Positions 8,551-17,565 of a stretch of DNA of 64,000 nt are shown piece after piece. Origin of the DNA: an uncultured bacterium (GTDB taxonomy: Bacteria; Elusimicrobiota; Elusimicrobia; Elusimicrobiales; Elusimicrobiaceae); NCBI GenBank assembly GCA_949291515.1, contig CASEVY010000007.1, positions 372,001 to 436,000 of the forward strand, in the 5' to 3' direction. The position numbers and the translations under genes are program-made. Below the pieces are notes generated by a model, which was not told where the DNA came from, did not search any database, and saw nothing but the letters and a program-made list of their open reading frames with translations. Numbering within the stretch: the stretch's first letter is position 1; every line of letters starts with the position of its first letter.

Positions 8551-9792
8551 ATGAAAAAGATATTAAACTTACAGTGCGTCAACTGCGGAAAGGAATATAA
8601 GACGAGGGATTCTGATTATGTTTGCAATTCCTGCGGCGGCACGCTGGAAGTAAATTACGATTATAAATTGATAAACAAACGTTTGGATTACGAAGTTTTG
8701 GAAAATAATACTTCGTATAATATGTGGCGGTATATAGATCTTTTGCCGATAGACGATCACGACGATATCCCGCCGGTGCAGCTGGGGTGGACCCCGCTTT
8801 ACAAGGCTGACGAACTCGCCGAACGTTTGGGGATATCTCAGCTTTTTATAAAAGACGAAGGGCGCAATCCTACGGGTTCCATAAAAGACAGGGGCAGTGC
8901 GGTAGCCGTAGCCAGAGCATTGGAAGTGGGCGCCAAGGTGATTACTGACGCTTCAAGCGGGAACGCGAGCGATTCTTTGGCGTGTTTGACTTCAAACTTA
9001 AAGATAAAGACGGTAATATTCGCGCCCAAAAATACGCCTGAGCCTAAATTGGTACAGCTCTATATTTACGGGGCGGAAGTAATCAGGGTTGACGGCAGTT
9101 ATGACGAAGCCTTCGAGTTGTGCCGAAGCGCGAGCGAGAAATTCGGCTGGTATAACCGTGCGGCGGGCTATAATCCGTATGCCAGGGAAGGAAAAAAGAC
9201 CTGCGCATTTGAAATATGCGAGCAGCTGCAGTGGGAGGCGCCGGACAAGGTAATAGTGGCCGCGGGCGACGGGACGATAGTCGCGGGAATGTGGCGCGGT
9301 TTTAAAGATTTTAATAAATTGGGCATTATAGAGAAGATGCCTCAAATGATAGCTGTTCAGGCGGAAGGCAGCGCTGCGCTGACAAATGCCTGGAAGAATG
9401 CAACGGATTTAACGGCAGTGCAAGCCAATACTATAGCCGACAGCATATCGGTAAACTATCCCAGGGACGGCTACTTGGCATTGCAGGCTTTAAAAGAGTC
9501 AAACGGTATGGCCATAACGGTGAGCGACGCGGAAATACTTACGGCGATACCGGAATTGGCCCGTGAAACAGGCGTATTTGCCGAACCGGGCGGTGCGGCT
9601 ACATATGCCGGCTTAAAGAAAATGGTGGCGCAAGGTATGATACAAAAGGACGAGTCAGTCGCCATAGTGGTAGGCGGGAACGGGCTGAAAGACATAAGCA
9701 CGGCGGCCAAATCGATAGAGATTTCTCACGAATTTGTTAAGCCGTCATTGGAAGAATTAATAAAACTAGGGATTTTAAAACCGGAAAATTAA
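8551..9792 (+). CDS. thrC: threonine synthase
   Basis: This PLP enzyme converts O-phosphohomoserine to threonine. The 413-residue protein begins with a zinc-ribbon-like module (Cys9, Cys12, Cys25, Cys28), as in many bacterial and archaeal threonine synthases. The PLP lysine is K112 in NPTGSIKDRG. SSGNAS and the glycine-rich VVGGNGLKD segment complete the cofactor site. No Shine-Dalgarno sequence precedes the ATG. Downstream genes concern alpha-glucan metabolism, so operon membership implies no shared pathway. Related fold-II enzymes such as cysteate synthase are less likely given the zinc ribbon and overall length. Confidence 0.92.
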   Translation: MKKILNLQCVNCGKEYKTRDSDYVCNSCGGTLEVNYDYKLINKRLDYEVLENNTSYNMWRYIDLLPIDDHDDIPPVQLGWTPLYKADELAERLGISQLFIKDEGRNPTGSIKDRGSAVAVARALEVGAKVITDASSGNASDSLACLTSNLKIKTVIFAPKNTPEPKLVQLYIYGAEVIRVDGSYDEAFELCRSASEKFGWYNRAAGYNPYAREGKKTCAFEICEQLQWEAPDKVIVAAGDGTIVAGMWRGFKDFNKLGIIEKMPQMIAVQAEGSAALTNAWKNATDLTAVQANTIADSISVNYPRDGYLALQALKESNGMAITVSDAEILTAIPELARETGVFAEPGGAATYAGLKKMVAQGMIQKDESVAIVVGGNGLKDISTAAKSIEISHEFVKPSLEELIKLGILKPEN

Positions 9793-9806
9793 GGGGAGAA
9801 AGAAGT

Positions 9807-10709
9807 ATGGAAGAGAAACTTTCATCAACAGCAGCAATAAAAATAGATCATAACTCCGTAAAAGAAGCGCAATACGATTTGCCGCAGAGTTACGGAAAGA
9901 CGGAATCGTTCCTTTTGCCCAAGGACCCGGGCTGGATATTCCTTTTTTGGGATATAGTAAAGGATACGTACGAATATATTATGGGCGAACGCGGCCGCGA
10001 TATCTTTGATAAATCCAGAAGCGTAATCCGCGTACACGATATTACCGGTGTAAACGGATTTAACGGCAGCAATTCGAACTCTTACTTCGATATACCTGTG
10101 GTTTTGGACGCGAGAAGCTGGTATATAAATATACCCGCCGGCGCGCGCAAATACATATGCGATATCGGCATCATAACGCCGGAAGGGGAATTCGTACTGC
10201 TTACGAGAAGCAACAGCACGACGACGCCTCCGGGTAAAATGTCGGACGTGATAGACGACAAATGGATGATGGTTGAAGGCGAGTACGAGAAATTGGTAAA
10301 AATGTCCGGGGTGGAGATGTTCGGTTCTCTTAGCGGCGCAAGCGAAAAGCTGCAGAACATCTTGCAGCAGCGCTGGAAAATGTTCGGTTTGGACGTCAAC
10401 ACGATGCCGACTTCCAATATGTCCTCTTGGGGTTCTGCCCGTTTGGCGGTACCCGCTCCGACGCAGGAAACCGACGAAGATATTTGGCTTAAAGCCGATT
10501 GCGAACTTATCGTATACGGACAGGCCAGCAAAAACGCGAAAGTTTTGATAGGCGACAAGGAAATACAGCTTGGCCCGGACGGGACATTCTCCTTGAGATA
10601 TTCGCTTCAGGACGGACAAGTCGTAATACCGATAAAAGCGCATCATCATACCAAGACGGAAAAGAGAAGAGCGATAACCATTAAAGCCGAAAGACAAAAG
10701 GAGGCCTAA
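9807..10709 (+). CDS. DUF4912 domain protein
   Basis: The 300-residue protein has an N-terminal DUF4912 module (about residues 25-170) with the hallmark FLLPKDPGWIFLFWDI and a later ARSWYINIPAGARKYICDIGI. Its role is unproven, though the fold resembles carbohydrate-binding or beta-sandwich modules. A Met/Ser/Pro linker leads to a second beta-rich region (about 225-295, WLKADCELIVYGQ to VIPIKAHH). There is no signal peptide, so it is probably cytoplasmic. It ends 2 nt before the GH57 gene. DUF4912 next to GH57 DUF1957 enzymes is a recurring arrangement, which suggests a partner that binds alpha-glucan or assists the branching enzyme; this is inference. Confidence 0.8.
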   Translation: MEEKLSSTAAIKIDHNSVKEAQYDLPQSYGKTESFLLPKDPGWIFLFWDIVKDTYEYIMGERGRDIFDKSRSVIRVHDITGVNGFNGSNSNSYFDIPVVLDARSWYINIPAGARKYICDIGIITPEGEFVLLTRSNSTTTPPGKMSDVIDDKWMMVEGEYEKLVKMSGVEMFGSLSGASEKLQNILQQRWKMFGLDVNTMPTSNMSSWGSARLAVPAPTQETDEDIWLKADCELIVYGQASKNAKVLIGDKEIQLGPDGTFSLRYSLQDGQVVIPIKAHHHTKTEKRRAITIKAERQKEA

Positions 10710-10711
10710 TA

Positions 10712-12340
10712 ATGCAGCAGGAAAAAGGATACCTTTCTTTAGTATTACACGCCCATTTGCCTTTTATAAGGCACCCGGAATATCCGGACTTTCTTGAGGA
10801 AGATTGGTTCTATGAAGCGATGGTGGAAACATACTTGCCGCTTTTGGACGTTTACGAAAGGCTGATAGCCGAAGGCGTGGACTTTAGGATAACGATGTCC
10901 CTTACTCCGCCTTTGTGCGCGATGATGTCCGACGAACTTTTGATAAGCAGATTCAGACATTATTTAAACCAGAGGATAGAGCTTTCGGAAAAGGAACTCA
11001 ACCGTACGGCCAATACGGAGTTCTATCACGTTGCGCTGATGTATAATCAGAAATTTAAACGCTATCGCGAGCTTTTCGAAGATTATTATCACGGCCAGAT
11101 TTTGCAGGGCTTTAAAAAATTCCAGGATATGGGCAAGCTGGAAATTATCACCTGCTGCGCCACGCACGGCTATTTGCCTTTACAGGTGCACAGGGAAAGC
11201 GTCCGCGCGCAAATCAAGATAGCGGCGGAAGATTACAGAAGAAGATTTGACAGAAATCCGCGCGGCATTTGGCTGGCGGAATGCGCGTATAATCCGGGCG
11301 ACGACATATTCCTTAAGGAGCAGGGTATTCGCTTTTTCTTTATGGAATCGCACGGCATTATGCACGGCACCCCCAGGCCGAAATACGGCATATATGCGCC
11401 GGTGTATACGCCTAACGGCGTGGCGGCTTTTTCCAGAGATATGGAGTCGGCCCAACAGGTGTGGAGCGCGGAAAGCGGATATCCGGGCGATCCGAACTAC
11501 AGGGAATTCTACCGCGATTTGGGATACGATTTGGATTACGACTATATAAAGCCGTATCTGCATTCCGACGGAGTAAGGCGTAATATAGGAATGAAGTATC
11601 ATAAGATTACCGGTAAAGTTTCATTAAATCAGAAGCAGCCGTATTATCCCAATGACGCCAGGGAAGTCGCGGCGACCCACGCGGGCAACTTTATGTTCAA
11701 CCGCCAGAAACAGCTGGAATATCTTTCCTCCGTAATTACCGACAGGAAACCTTTGATAGTTTCCATGTACGACGCCGAACTTTACGGACACTGGTGGTAT
11801 GAAGGTATAGACTTCCTCTATTTCCTTTTCAAGAAAATCCACTATGACCAGAAAGACATAAAACTAATAACTCCGCTTGAATATCTAGAAAAATATCCCG
11901 TCAATCAGGTTGTGCAGCCTTCAATGTCCTCTTGGGGCGATAAGGGCTATCACGACGTATGGCTCAACAGCGGCAACGACTGGATATACAGACATCTTAT
12001 CAAAGCGGCCGAGCGCATGGTGGAATTAGCCAACAGATTCCCCAATGCTGAGGGCGTTTTGAGAAGAGCTTTAAATCAAGCGGCGCGCGAATTGGTTCTT
12101 ATGCAGTCTTCCGACTGGGCTTTCCTTATGACGGTAGGTACGGCCAAGGAATATTCCACCAAGCGCACCAAAGATCACGTAAAGCGTTTTATCGCCATTT
12201 ACGATATGATTATGGGCAATCGCATAGACGAGGGCTTTATTTGGGATTTGGAACAGAAGGACAATATTTTCCCGAATATAGATTACCGCGCCTATTGCTC
12301 CGAGGACGCGCAAGCGGTCGAGAGGACGAAAGTCGCATAA
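10712..12340 (+). CDS. GH57 1,4-alpha-glucan branching enzyme (DUF1957 type)
   Basis: The 542-residue protein starts with the GH57 signature LVLHAHLPFIRHPE. The nucleophile is predicted as Glu190 in IWLAECAYNPG, and the acid/base as Asp354 in MYDAELYGHWWYEG. The C-terminal helical part ending MQSSDWAFLMTVGTAKEYS is the DUF1957 region typical of GH57 branching enzymes. Such enzymes make alpha-1,6 branches in glycogen. The window also encodes a glycogen synthase (46444) and a phosphohexomutase (1302), so a glycogen route is plausible. It has no signal peptide. A strong terminator follows. Confidence 0.9.
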   Translation: MQQEKGYLSLVLHAHLPFIRHPEYPDFLEEDWFYEAMVETYLPLLDVYERLIAEGVDFRITMSLTPPLCAMMSDELLISRFRHYLNQRIELSEKELNRTANTEFYHVALMYNQKFKRYRELFEDYYHGQILQGFKKFQDMGKLEIITCCATHGYLPLQVHRESVRAQIKIAAEDYRRRFDRNPRGIWLAECAYNPGDDIFLKEQGIRFFFMESHGIMHGTPRPKYGIYAPVYTPNGVAAFSRDMESAQQVWSAESGYPGDPNYREFYRDLGYDLDYDYIKPYLHSDGVRRNIGMKYHKITGKVSLNQKQPYYPNDAREVAATHAGNFMFNRQKQLEYLSSVITDRKPLIVSMYDAELYGHWWYEGIDFLYFLFKKIHYDQKDIKLITPLEYLEKYPVNQVVQPSMSSWGDKGYHDVWLNSGNDWIYRHLIKAAERMVELANRFPNAEGVLRRALNQAARELVLMQSSDWAFLMTVGTAKEYSTKRTKDHVKRFIAIYDMIMGNRIDEGFIWDLEQKDNIFPNIDYRAYCSEDAQAVERTKVA

Positions 12341-12361
12341 AAAATCAAGTCTTTTGATTTA

Positions 12362-12395
12362 AAGAAGGGAGCGTCGAAAGCTCCCTTCTTTTTTA
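12362..12395 (+). terminator. rho-independent terminator after the GH57 gene
   Basis: AAGAAGGGAGC (12362-12372) pairs with GCTCCCTTCTT (12380-12390), followed by T4. Confidence 0.9.
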
Positions 12396-12500
12396 ATTCG
12401 AGAAATGGTTTTTACGTATTTTAAAAAATCAAGGCTTTGGCGGATAAAACAAAATGTGTTGAAAACTGAAGTAGATTATCGTAGATTATAAAGAAAAATA

Positions 12501-12522
12501 AACCCCGATTAAAATCGGGGTT
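12501..12522 (-). terminator. terminator of the small minus-strand gene
   Basis: AACCCCGAT pairs with ATCGGGGTT. On the minus strand the stem is followed by TTTATTTTT, and on the plus strand by TTGTTTT, so it can work both ways. It lies 20 nt beyond the stop of the gene at 12543. Confidence 0.8.
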
Positions 12523-12542
12523 TGTTTTAAAATGGAAAGAAG

Positions 12543-12812
12543 CTACTTATCGGGATAGAAATAAATTTCCAAAGTTCTGAAATGTATTCCGGCAGCTTCG
12601 AGTTTTGCTTGAGTTATATCCCAATACTTTGTATTTACCATTTGAGCAAGCTCTTCCTTGCCCAGCTTTAAGGCCAAGCATACGATATCGGAGGTATAAT
12701 CTTTTTGTTTTGCTACTTTCGGATTAGCCGTATCGCCCAAATAGGCTCCGAAGGATTTGAAACTGTGTCCGTTATAAATAAATTCGTAATTGCAAAGTAT
12801 TTTTCTTAACAT
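12543..12812 (-). CDS. small hypothetical protein, monocistronic
   Basis: This 89-residue protein is not one I recognise. Features supporting a real gene are an AAGGA ribosome site about 12 nt before the ATG and a dedicated terminator just after the stop. The composition is soluble and mixed alpha/beta, with a C-terminal FRTLEIYFYPDK strand, two cysteines (C7 and C45) and an aromatic-rich N-terminus, CNYEFIYNGHSFKSFGAYLG. There is no signal peptide or membrane helix. It stands alone between the GH57 operon and recG, so context gives no clue. It may be lineage-restricted. Confidence 0.65.
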   Translation of the reverse strand: MLRKILCNYEFIYNGHSFKSFGAYLGDTANPKVAKQKDYTSDIVCLALKLGKEELAQMVNTKYWDITQAKLEAAGIHFRTLEIYFYPDK

Positions 12813-12872
12813 AATTAGGAAATCCTTTAATAAATTAACAATAACTAATATTATAATGTTTTAAGATGTATT

Positions 12873-14948
12873 TCAACCCAAATCTATAATATCCCAATAT
12901 TTTTGATACAAGTCTACAAGACGCTGTTTAAAGGGGGCGTTTTCGGGTTTTTGCAGGGTCGGGTCCGAAGAGATTAAAAAATCTCGGTCTTCCACGGCCC
13001 AGCGCAGGACGTCTTTGTCCTTTATTATGTCGCCCGCTTTGAATTCCAATTCGCCGGATTGGCGGGTGCCCAGTATTTCGCCCGGCCCTCGTAATTCCAA
13101 ATCCTTTTCCCCTATTTTAAAGCCGTCATTGGTTTGGCAAATGGCGTTTATTCTTTCGGAAGAAACGGAGGAGGTATTCTGCGTCACCAATACGCAATAT
13201 GATTTATCGCTGCCTCTCCCGACGCGCCCTCTTAATTGGTGAAGGCTTGCCAAACCGAAGCGCTCCGCGTTTTGTATTACCATTACGGTGGCGTTTTTTA
13301 CGTCGATACCGACTTCTATTACAGGCGTGGCTACCAAAATATCGGTTCTTTTGTTGAGGAAATCCTCCATTATTTTTTGTTTTTCCGCGCTTTTCATCGC
13401 TCCGTGTATCATTGCGACTTTATATTGCGGCATAAGAGTTTTTATTCTTTCAAACTCCTGCGTAGCCGCTTTAAGCTGCAGCTTATCGCTTTCGTCTATC
13501 AACGGATATACGATATATGCCTGTCTGCCTTTTGATACTTCTTCCCTTACCATATCCAGTGCGCGGGCTTCGCTTAAATGGGAGGTATGTACGGGCTGCC
13601 TTCCCGGCGGGAGCTGATCTATGGTGGAAACGTCCAAGTCCCCGTAAAAAGCCAGAGCGAAAGTTCTGGGTATGGGGGTGGCGGTCATCGAGAGCATATC
13701 TATATCGCGCGCTTTAGCCCTAAGTTTTGCGCGCTGTTTTACTCCGAAGCGGTGCTGCTCGTCTATAACTATAAGTTTTAAATTCTTAAATTTAACGTTG
13801 TCTTCTATCAGCGAGTGCGTCCCGATAATTATGTCCAACCCGCCTTGTAATAGCGCTGAGAGTATTTTCTCTTTTTCTTTTTTTGGAGTTTTGGAAGTCA
13901 GCAGTTCTATCTTGACGTCCAGCCCTTTAAGATATCGTTTTAGAGTTATAAAATGTTGTGTGGCCAATATTTCGGTCGGGGCCATAAAGGCGCATTGATA
14001 TTTGTTTTCCGCGGCCAAAAGCATAGCGCAAAGCGCGACTACGGTCTTGCCGGATCCTACGTCGCCCTGTACCAGGCGCGTCATTGGGAACGGATTTTGC
14101 ATATCGGCGAAAATTTCGTTTATTACCCGCGTCTGCGCTTTGGTAAAAGCATAGTCAAGATTGTTTTTGAAAGGGGTAAGCAAAGTCCTTTTTATTTGAT
14201 AGGAATGTTCTTTCTTCTGCCGCGCGCTCTGGCGTTTTTTTATTGACCAAGCCATAGTCATCAGCAAGAATTCTTCATACACCATACGTCTTCTTGCGCT
14301 TTCCAGCTCCGCAAAAGATTTGGGGAAATGTATCGCGTACAGCGCTTGGCGGACATTCAGCAAATTGCGTTTTTGTATAAGCTGCTGCGGCAGAGCTTCT
14401 TGTTCCTCGTTTAAATATTTGGTTAAGGCGTCAAATTGCGCCGCTCGAAAAAACTTATTGCTCAGCCCTTGCGTCAGCGCGTAAATGGGAATAATGGCGC
14501 CGGCATTGATTGCGGCTTCTGGCGAGCCGACAGGATAATATTCGTCGACGGTTATTTTGTTGGAGAAAAAGGAATTTTTGTCTTCCCGTTTGCCTATAAT
14601 CCAAAGTTTGGCGTCCACTTTAAAATCTCTGCGCATTTGCATAAAAGGGTCGAAGCGGCGCATTTTCTTTTTGAACCATACGGCCTCTATCATATTGCCT
14701 GTATCGTCGCGCATAAAGGCTTTAAATATCAGCAAAGCTCTGGCAGGAATGGTTTGCGTCCTTATGACGGTGTATATGCCCGCGACGTTTTCCGGCCTTT
14801 TAAACTGCGACAATTTCGCATTCAGACGTCTGTCCTGATATGTTCTTGGGTAATAATGCAGCAAATCGCTTGCCGAGCTTAAATCAAGCTGGGCGAATAA
14901 TTTCGCTTTTGCCGGTCCTATACCTTTTAGATTGGTTATTGAAGGCAT
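12873..14948 (-). CDS. recG: ATP-dependent DNA helicase RecG
   Basis: RecG remodels stalled replication forks and branch-migrates Holliday junctions. The 691-residue protein has the N-terminal wedge/OB region (about 1-150). Helicase motifs follow: QGDVGSGKT near residue 295, the DEQH box in IDEQHRFGVKQRAK, MTATPIPRT and the C-terminal QLRGRVGRGSDKSYCVL. An N-terminal helix-hairpin-helix-like stretch (NLKGIGPAKAKLFAQL) is present, as usual. The ATG has no ribosome site but has TATAAT 6 nt upstream. The gene is transcribed away from the exported coiled-coil gene at 15095. Confidence 0.95.
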   Translation of the reverse strand: MPSITNLKGIGPAKAKLFAQLDLSSASDLLHYYPRTYQDRRLNAKLSQFKRPENVAGIYTVIRTQTIPARALLIFKAFMRDDTGNMIEAVWFKKKMRRFDPFMQMRRDFKVDAKLWIIGKREDKNSFFSNKITVDEYYPVGSPEAAINAGAIIPIYALTQGLSNKFFRAAQFDALTKYLNEEQEALPQQLIQKRNLLNVRQALYAIHFPKSFAELESARRRMVYEEFLLMTMAWSIKKRQSARQKKEHSYQIKRTLLTPFKNNLDYAFTKAQTRVINEIFADMQNPFPMTRLVQGDVGSGKTVVALCAMLLAAENKYQCAFMAPTEILATQHFITLKRYLKGLDVKIELLTSKTPKKEKEKILSALLQGGLDIIIGTHSLIEDNVKFKNLKLIVIDEQHRFGVKQRAKLRAKARDIDMLSMTATPIPRTFALAFYGDLDVSTIDQLPPGRQPVHTSHLSEARALDMVREEVSKGRQAYIVYPLIDESDKLQLKAATQEFERIKTLMPQYKVAMIHGAMKSAEKQKIMEDFLNKRTDILVATPVIEVGIDVKNATVMVIQNAERFGLASLHQLRGRVGRGSDKSYCVLVTQNTSSVSSERINAICQTNDGFKIGEKDLELRGPGEILGTRQSGELEFKAGDIIKDKDVLRWAVEDRDFLISSDPTLQKPENAPFKQRLVDLYQKYWDIIDLG

Positions 14949-14954
14949 AGTATA

Positions 14955-14960
14955 ATTATA
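14955..14960 (-). promoter_or_regulatory. -10 box of recG, placed for a leaderless mRNA
   Basis: TATAAT on the minus strand is followed by TATACT and then the recG ATG, which puts the expected transcription start on the start codon. No -35 consensus or Shine-Dalgarno sequence is visible. Confidence 0.5.
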
Positions 14961-15094
14961 GATTTTTCTTTTGTAATAATGGGAAAAATCTGATTAAATG
15001 GGATAAAAGGCCTATGGGGCATTGGGTCCAAGTTCCCTTGCGGCGGCGTGGGGGATATATTAAAATTTAATTATCTTATTGCGCGGATAAGCGA

Positions 15095-16381
15095 ATGATA
15101 AAAAAGTTTTTGTCTTTAACATTATCTTTTCTTTTGGTATGCGGCGGGTTCGTCAATGCCGGCGGCGCTGCGTCTTTGGAAGAAATAAAGATAATGATAT
15201 CCAAGCCGAAGAGCTACGGCAAAGAGCCTGAAGCGTTGTTGGCGATGTCTGTTTTGGCGGGTATGCCGCAGTACGACAGGATAATACGGGAATATATCGC
15301 TTTGGAAGAGGAGATAGCCTCAAAAGAAGCATTGCTCGCCAATAAACAAAACGCAAGGATATTAAAAGCGGGCAAGAATATGATGATAGAAGTTGAGAAA
15401 GGCTTTTCAATGAGTTTCCCCGCGCTTGACGATCATTATAAATGGCAGAAGGCAAATGTTTACGAGCCGGCTTTTGAAGAAGTGAAGAAGCACCGTTTGG
15501 CGTATTTGGAATATTATAAATCTCCTGAGATACAAAGCAGATGGCAAGCGGCGGAGAAAGAATTCGCCGCCGTAGAAAAAAAGTTTAAGGCTTTGGAGCG
15601 GCAATGGAATTCGGCCCGCAACGCTCTTTTGAAAGCGGCGGTTCCCGCAGATGAAACTGCTTTGAAGAAGGAAATATCGGCTTTGAAGAGAAGTCTGACG
15701 GCGAAGAACGATATTTTCGCCGATGCCCAATATAAAGTGTTTAAGGAAGAGTATTCTTCCCTTATGATGAAATTAAGGGCGAAGGCGGGCCTGTTTTTGC
15801 CGGAGGAACTTGATAAATTTGTCAGGAGAATGGATACGGATCTGCTCCGATTTGAGAGAGCTGCCAGCAAGGAAGATATAGCTTTCGCGCGCCGTACGCT
15901 AAGGCAGTCTTTGGATAAATTCGGCGGGTTGTCCGCCGGGGTTGGCAGCAGGGAAATTAAATTTTATAAAGAGAGCTTAAACAGATTTTTTAAGAATTTA
16001 TCCAAACGTCTTAGTTTTAAATCCTCCATTCCTATGATAGCCGCGGGCGGGGTGGTGTTGTATATGCTTTCGGCGCAGAGCGCGCAGGCTTCTTCCGTTT
16101 CCAATAGGAGGATAGCTGCTGCTAGAGCTTTGAATTATTCTTATAAAGAAACGCCTGAGCTTATGCTTGCAAACACGATAGCTTTACAGGATATGTACGG
16201 CGGCGATCTTGTCGCGGACATTATTTACGAGAATCAGGAGTATATACCTATTTTGGCGAAACAATCCGAGTCTTTGCAATTCCTTAACGAAAATATATCC
16301 AAAGAGGCCGATATGATATCGGAGATAGTGGTAAATTCGTCCGATTTTAAATTGCCGGTGTCTTTCGATTTCGGGTTTTAG
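15095..16381 (+). CDS. exported coiled-coil protein of unknown function
   Basis: This 428-residue protein has a clear signal peptide (residues 1-23, ending VNAGGAAS). A long charged helical region (about 60-300) is rich in Glu/Lys/Ala heptad-like runs such as EKEFAAVEKKFKALERQW. A hydrophobic segment near 306-325 (IPMIAAGGVVLYMLSAQ) is followed by SAQASS, and the C-terminal tail is about 100 residues. The hydrophobic stretch could be a membrane anchor, so the mature protein may have a periplasmic coiled coil tethered near its C-terminus. No catalytic motif was found. Its stop codon overlaps the stop of the convergent recombinase gene by 4 nt. Confidence 0.7.
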   Translation: MIKKFLSLTLSFLLVCGGFVNAGGAASLEEIKIMISKPKSYGKEPEALLAMSVLAGMPQYDRIIREYIALEEEIASKEALLANKQNARILKAGKNMMIEVEKGFSMSFPALDDHYKWQKANVYEPAFEEVKKHRLAYLEYYKSPEIQSRWQAAEKEFAAVEKKFKALERQWNSARNALLKAAVPADETALKKEISALKRSLTAKNDIFADAQYKVFKEEYSSLMMKLRAKAGLFLPEELDKFVRRMDTDLLRFERAASKEDIAFARRTLRQSLDKFGGLSAGVGSREIKFYKESLNRFFKNLSKRLSFKSSIPMIAAGGVVLYMLSAQSAQASSVSNRRIAAARALNYSYKETPELMLANTIALQDMYGGDLVADIIYENQEYIPILAKQSESLQFLNENISKEADMISEIVVNSSDFKLPVSFDFGF

Positions 16382-17256
16382 CCGCGCGGATGCAGTTTCC
16401 GGTGCTTTTCTTTTATATCCTTAACGTTTACGTGCGTGTAGATTTGGGTGGTGTTCAGGCTTTCGTGGCCGAGCATTTCCTGCAGGCTTCGCAGGTCCGC
16501 TCCGCCCTTGAGCAGGTGCGAGGCGAAGGTGTGTCGGAAAAGGTGGGGATATACCCGTCTTGTTATACCGGCCGCTTTAGCCAAGGCGTCGATGTCTTTC
16601 CAAACCGATATTCTGCTTATCTTTTTGCCGTTTTTGTTTAGGAACAATTCGCTGTCAGTATCTTTGCCGGCGAAATGGGCCTGCCTTTGCGCGAGATAAT
16701 CTTCAACCACTCTGCAGGCGTGTTCGTGTATGGGTACGAAACGTTGTTTGCGGCCTTTCCCGAAAGCTAGAACCCAGCCTTCTTTAGTATTTACGTTTTC
16801 CGTATGGAGATTGGTCAGCTCCGATACGCGTATTCCGCTGGCGTAAAACAGCGTAATTATGCATAAAGTGCGCCATTGTGAGAAGTTTTCCGGCTTAAAG
16901 GCGAGGATTTTATGAACTTCTTCAATCGAAAGCTGCTGCGGTATTTTACGTATAAGCCTCGGCGAGAGGAGAAATCTTGTCGGGTCCTCTTTTATTATGC
17001 CTTCCACCATTAAGAATTTATAGAAACTTTTTACCGCTTCGGTTTTTCTGAACACGCTGGAAGGTGCCAAATTGGCTTCCGATTTTAAGTGGTAAATATA
17101 AGTGTCCAGAAATTCGGGGGAGGCGTTTGGAGCCTCAATACGGTTCAAGGAGCAGAAATCCAAATATTGTTTTAAATCGCGCATATAGGCCGCGATTGTA
17201 TTTGGCGAGAGTTGTCGCTCAAACGTGAGGTGGTTTTTAAATTCTTCTATCGGCAT
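16378..17256 (-). CDS. tyrosine recombinase, XerC/XerD type
   Basis: The 292-residue protein has an N-terminal SAM-like DNA-binding domain (1-90) and a catalytic domain with all active residues: Arg143, Lys167, His238, Arg241, His264 and Tyr273. Length and the motif HLFRHTFASHLLKGGADLRSLQEMLGH match chromosome-dimer recombinases acting at dif. No integration module or attachment repeat surrounds it, so a housekeeping Xer role is more likely than a phage integrase. XerC versus XerD (or a single XerH-like enzyme) cannot be decided here. TAGAAT lies 6 nt before the ATG, and no ribosome site is visible. Confidence 0.88.
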   Translation of the reverse strand: MPIEEFKNHLTFERQLSPNTIAAYMRDLKQYLDFCSLNRIEAPNASPEFLDTYIYHLKSEANLAPSSVFRKTEAVKSFYKFLMVEGIIKEDPTRFLLSPRLIRKIPQQLSIEEVHKILAFKPENFSQWRTLCIITLFYASGIRVSELTNLHTENVNTKEGWVLAFGKGRKQRFVPIHEHACRVVEDYLAQRQAHFAGKDTDSELFLNKNGKKISRISVWKDIDALAKAAGITRRVYPHLFRHTFASHLLKGGADLRSLQEMLGHESLNTTQIYTHVNVKDIKEKHRKLHPRG

Positions 17257-17262
17257 AAAAAT

Positions 17263-17268
17263 ATTCTA
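17263..17268 (-). promoter_or_regulatory. -10 box of the xer gene, placed for a leaderless mRNA
   Basis: TAGAAT on the minus strand is followed by ATTTTT and the ATG. There is no Shine-Dalgarno sequence in the preceding 20 nt. Confidence 0.4.
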
Positions 17269-17382
17269 TAAAATTTGTTTTTTATTTAAGCGCTTCCGCG
17301 TTCCGCGTTTTTTCTTACGTGAAACTTGGGCGATATTTGTATGCAATGTATTTCTTTTAAGTATCAGAGGCTGGATAGTGGC

Positions 17383-17520
17383 GTGGGAGCAAAAGCGGAT
17401 ATTTGTCAAAGCTGAGTTTTTTCGTCTGCTGTATTAAAAGGATTTGATAATTCCTCGCCGGACGGCTGAGTAGAAAATAGCCAATAAAAACATCAGTTCC
17501 GCAAAGCGGCTTGCTCCTAC
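17383..17520. repeat. inverted REP-like pair in the xer-recA gap
   Basis: The gene-free gap 17257-17565 contains GTGGGAGCAAAAGCGG on the plus strand (17383-17398) and a similar GTAGGAGCAAGCCGC on the minus strand (17520-17506). The second copy includes the small palindrome CCGCAAAGCGG (17499-17509). The arrangement resembles a pair of repetitive extragenic palindromes, but only these two copies were seen in the window. The rest of the gap shows no convincing gene apart from the recA terminator. Confidence 0.3.
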
Positions 17521-17550
17521 AAAAAATAACCCCCGGGTTAGCGGGGGTTA
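17521..17550 (-). terminator. rho-independent terminator of recA
   Basis: TAACCCCCG (17527-17535) pairs with CGGGGGTTA (17542-17550). Read on the minus strand, the stem is followed by six U residues. Confidence 0.85.
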
Positions 17551-17565
17551 AAATGCGGTTTTTAT

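Noticed and set aside
9825-10697. A long minus-strand frame opposite the DUF4912 gene
   Set aside because: It mirrors a supported gene, lacks a ribosome site and has an antisense-like composition.
16378-17256. Tyrosine recombinase as a sign of an integrated element
   Set aside because: No attachment repeats, cargo genes or composition change surround it; length and motifs fit XerC/XerD.
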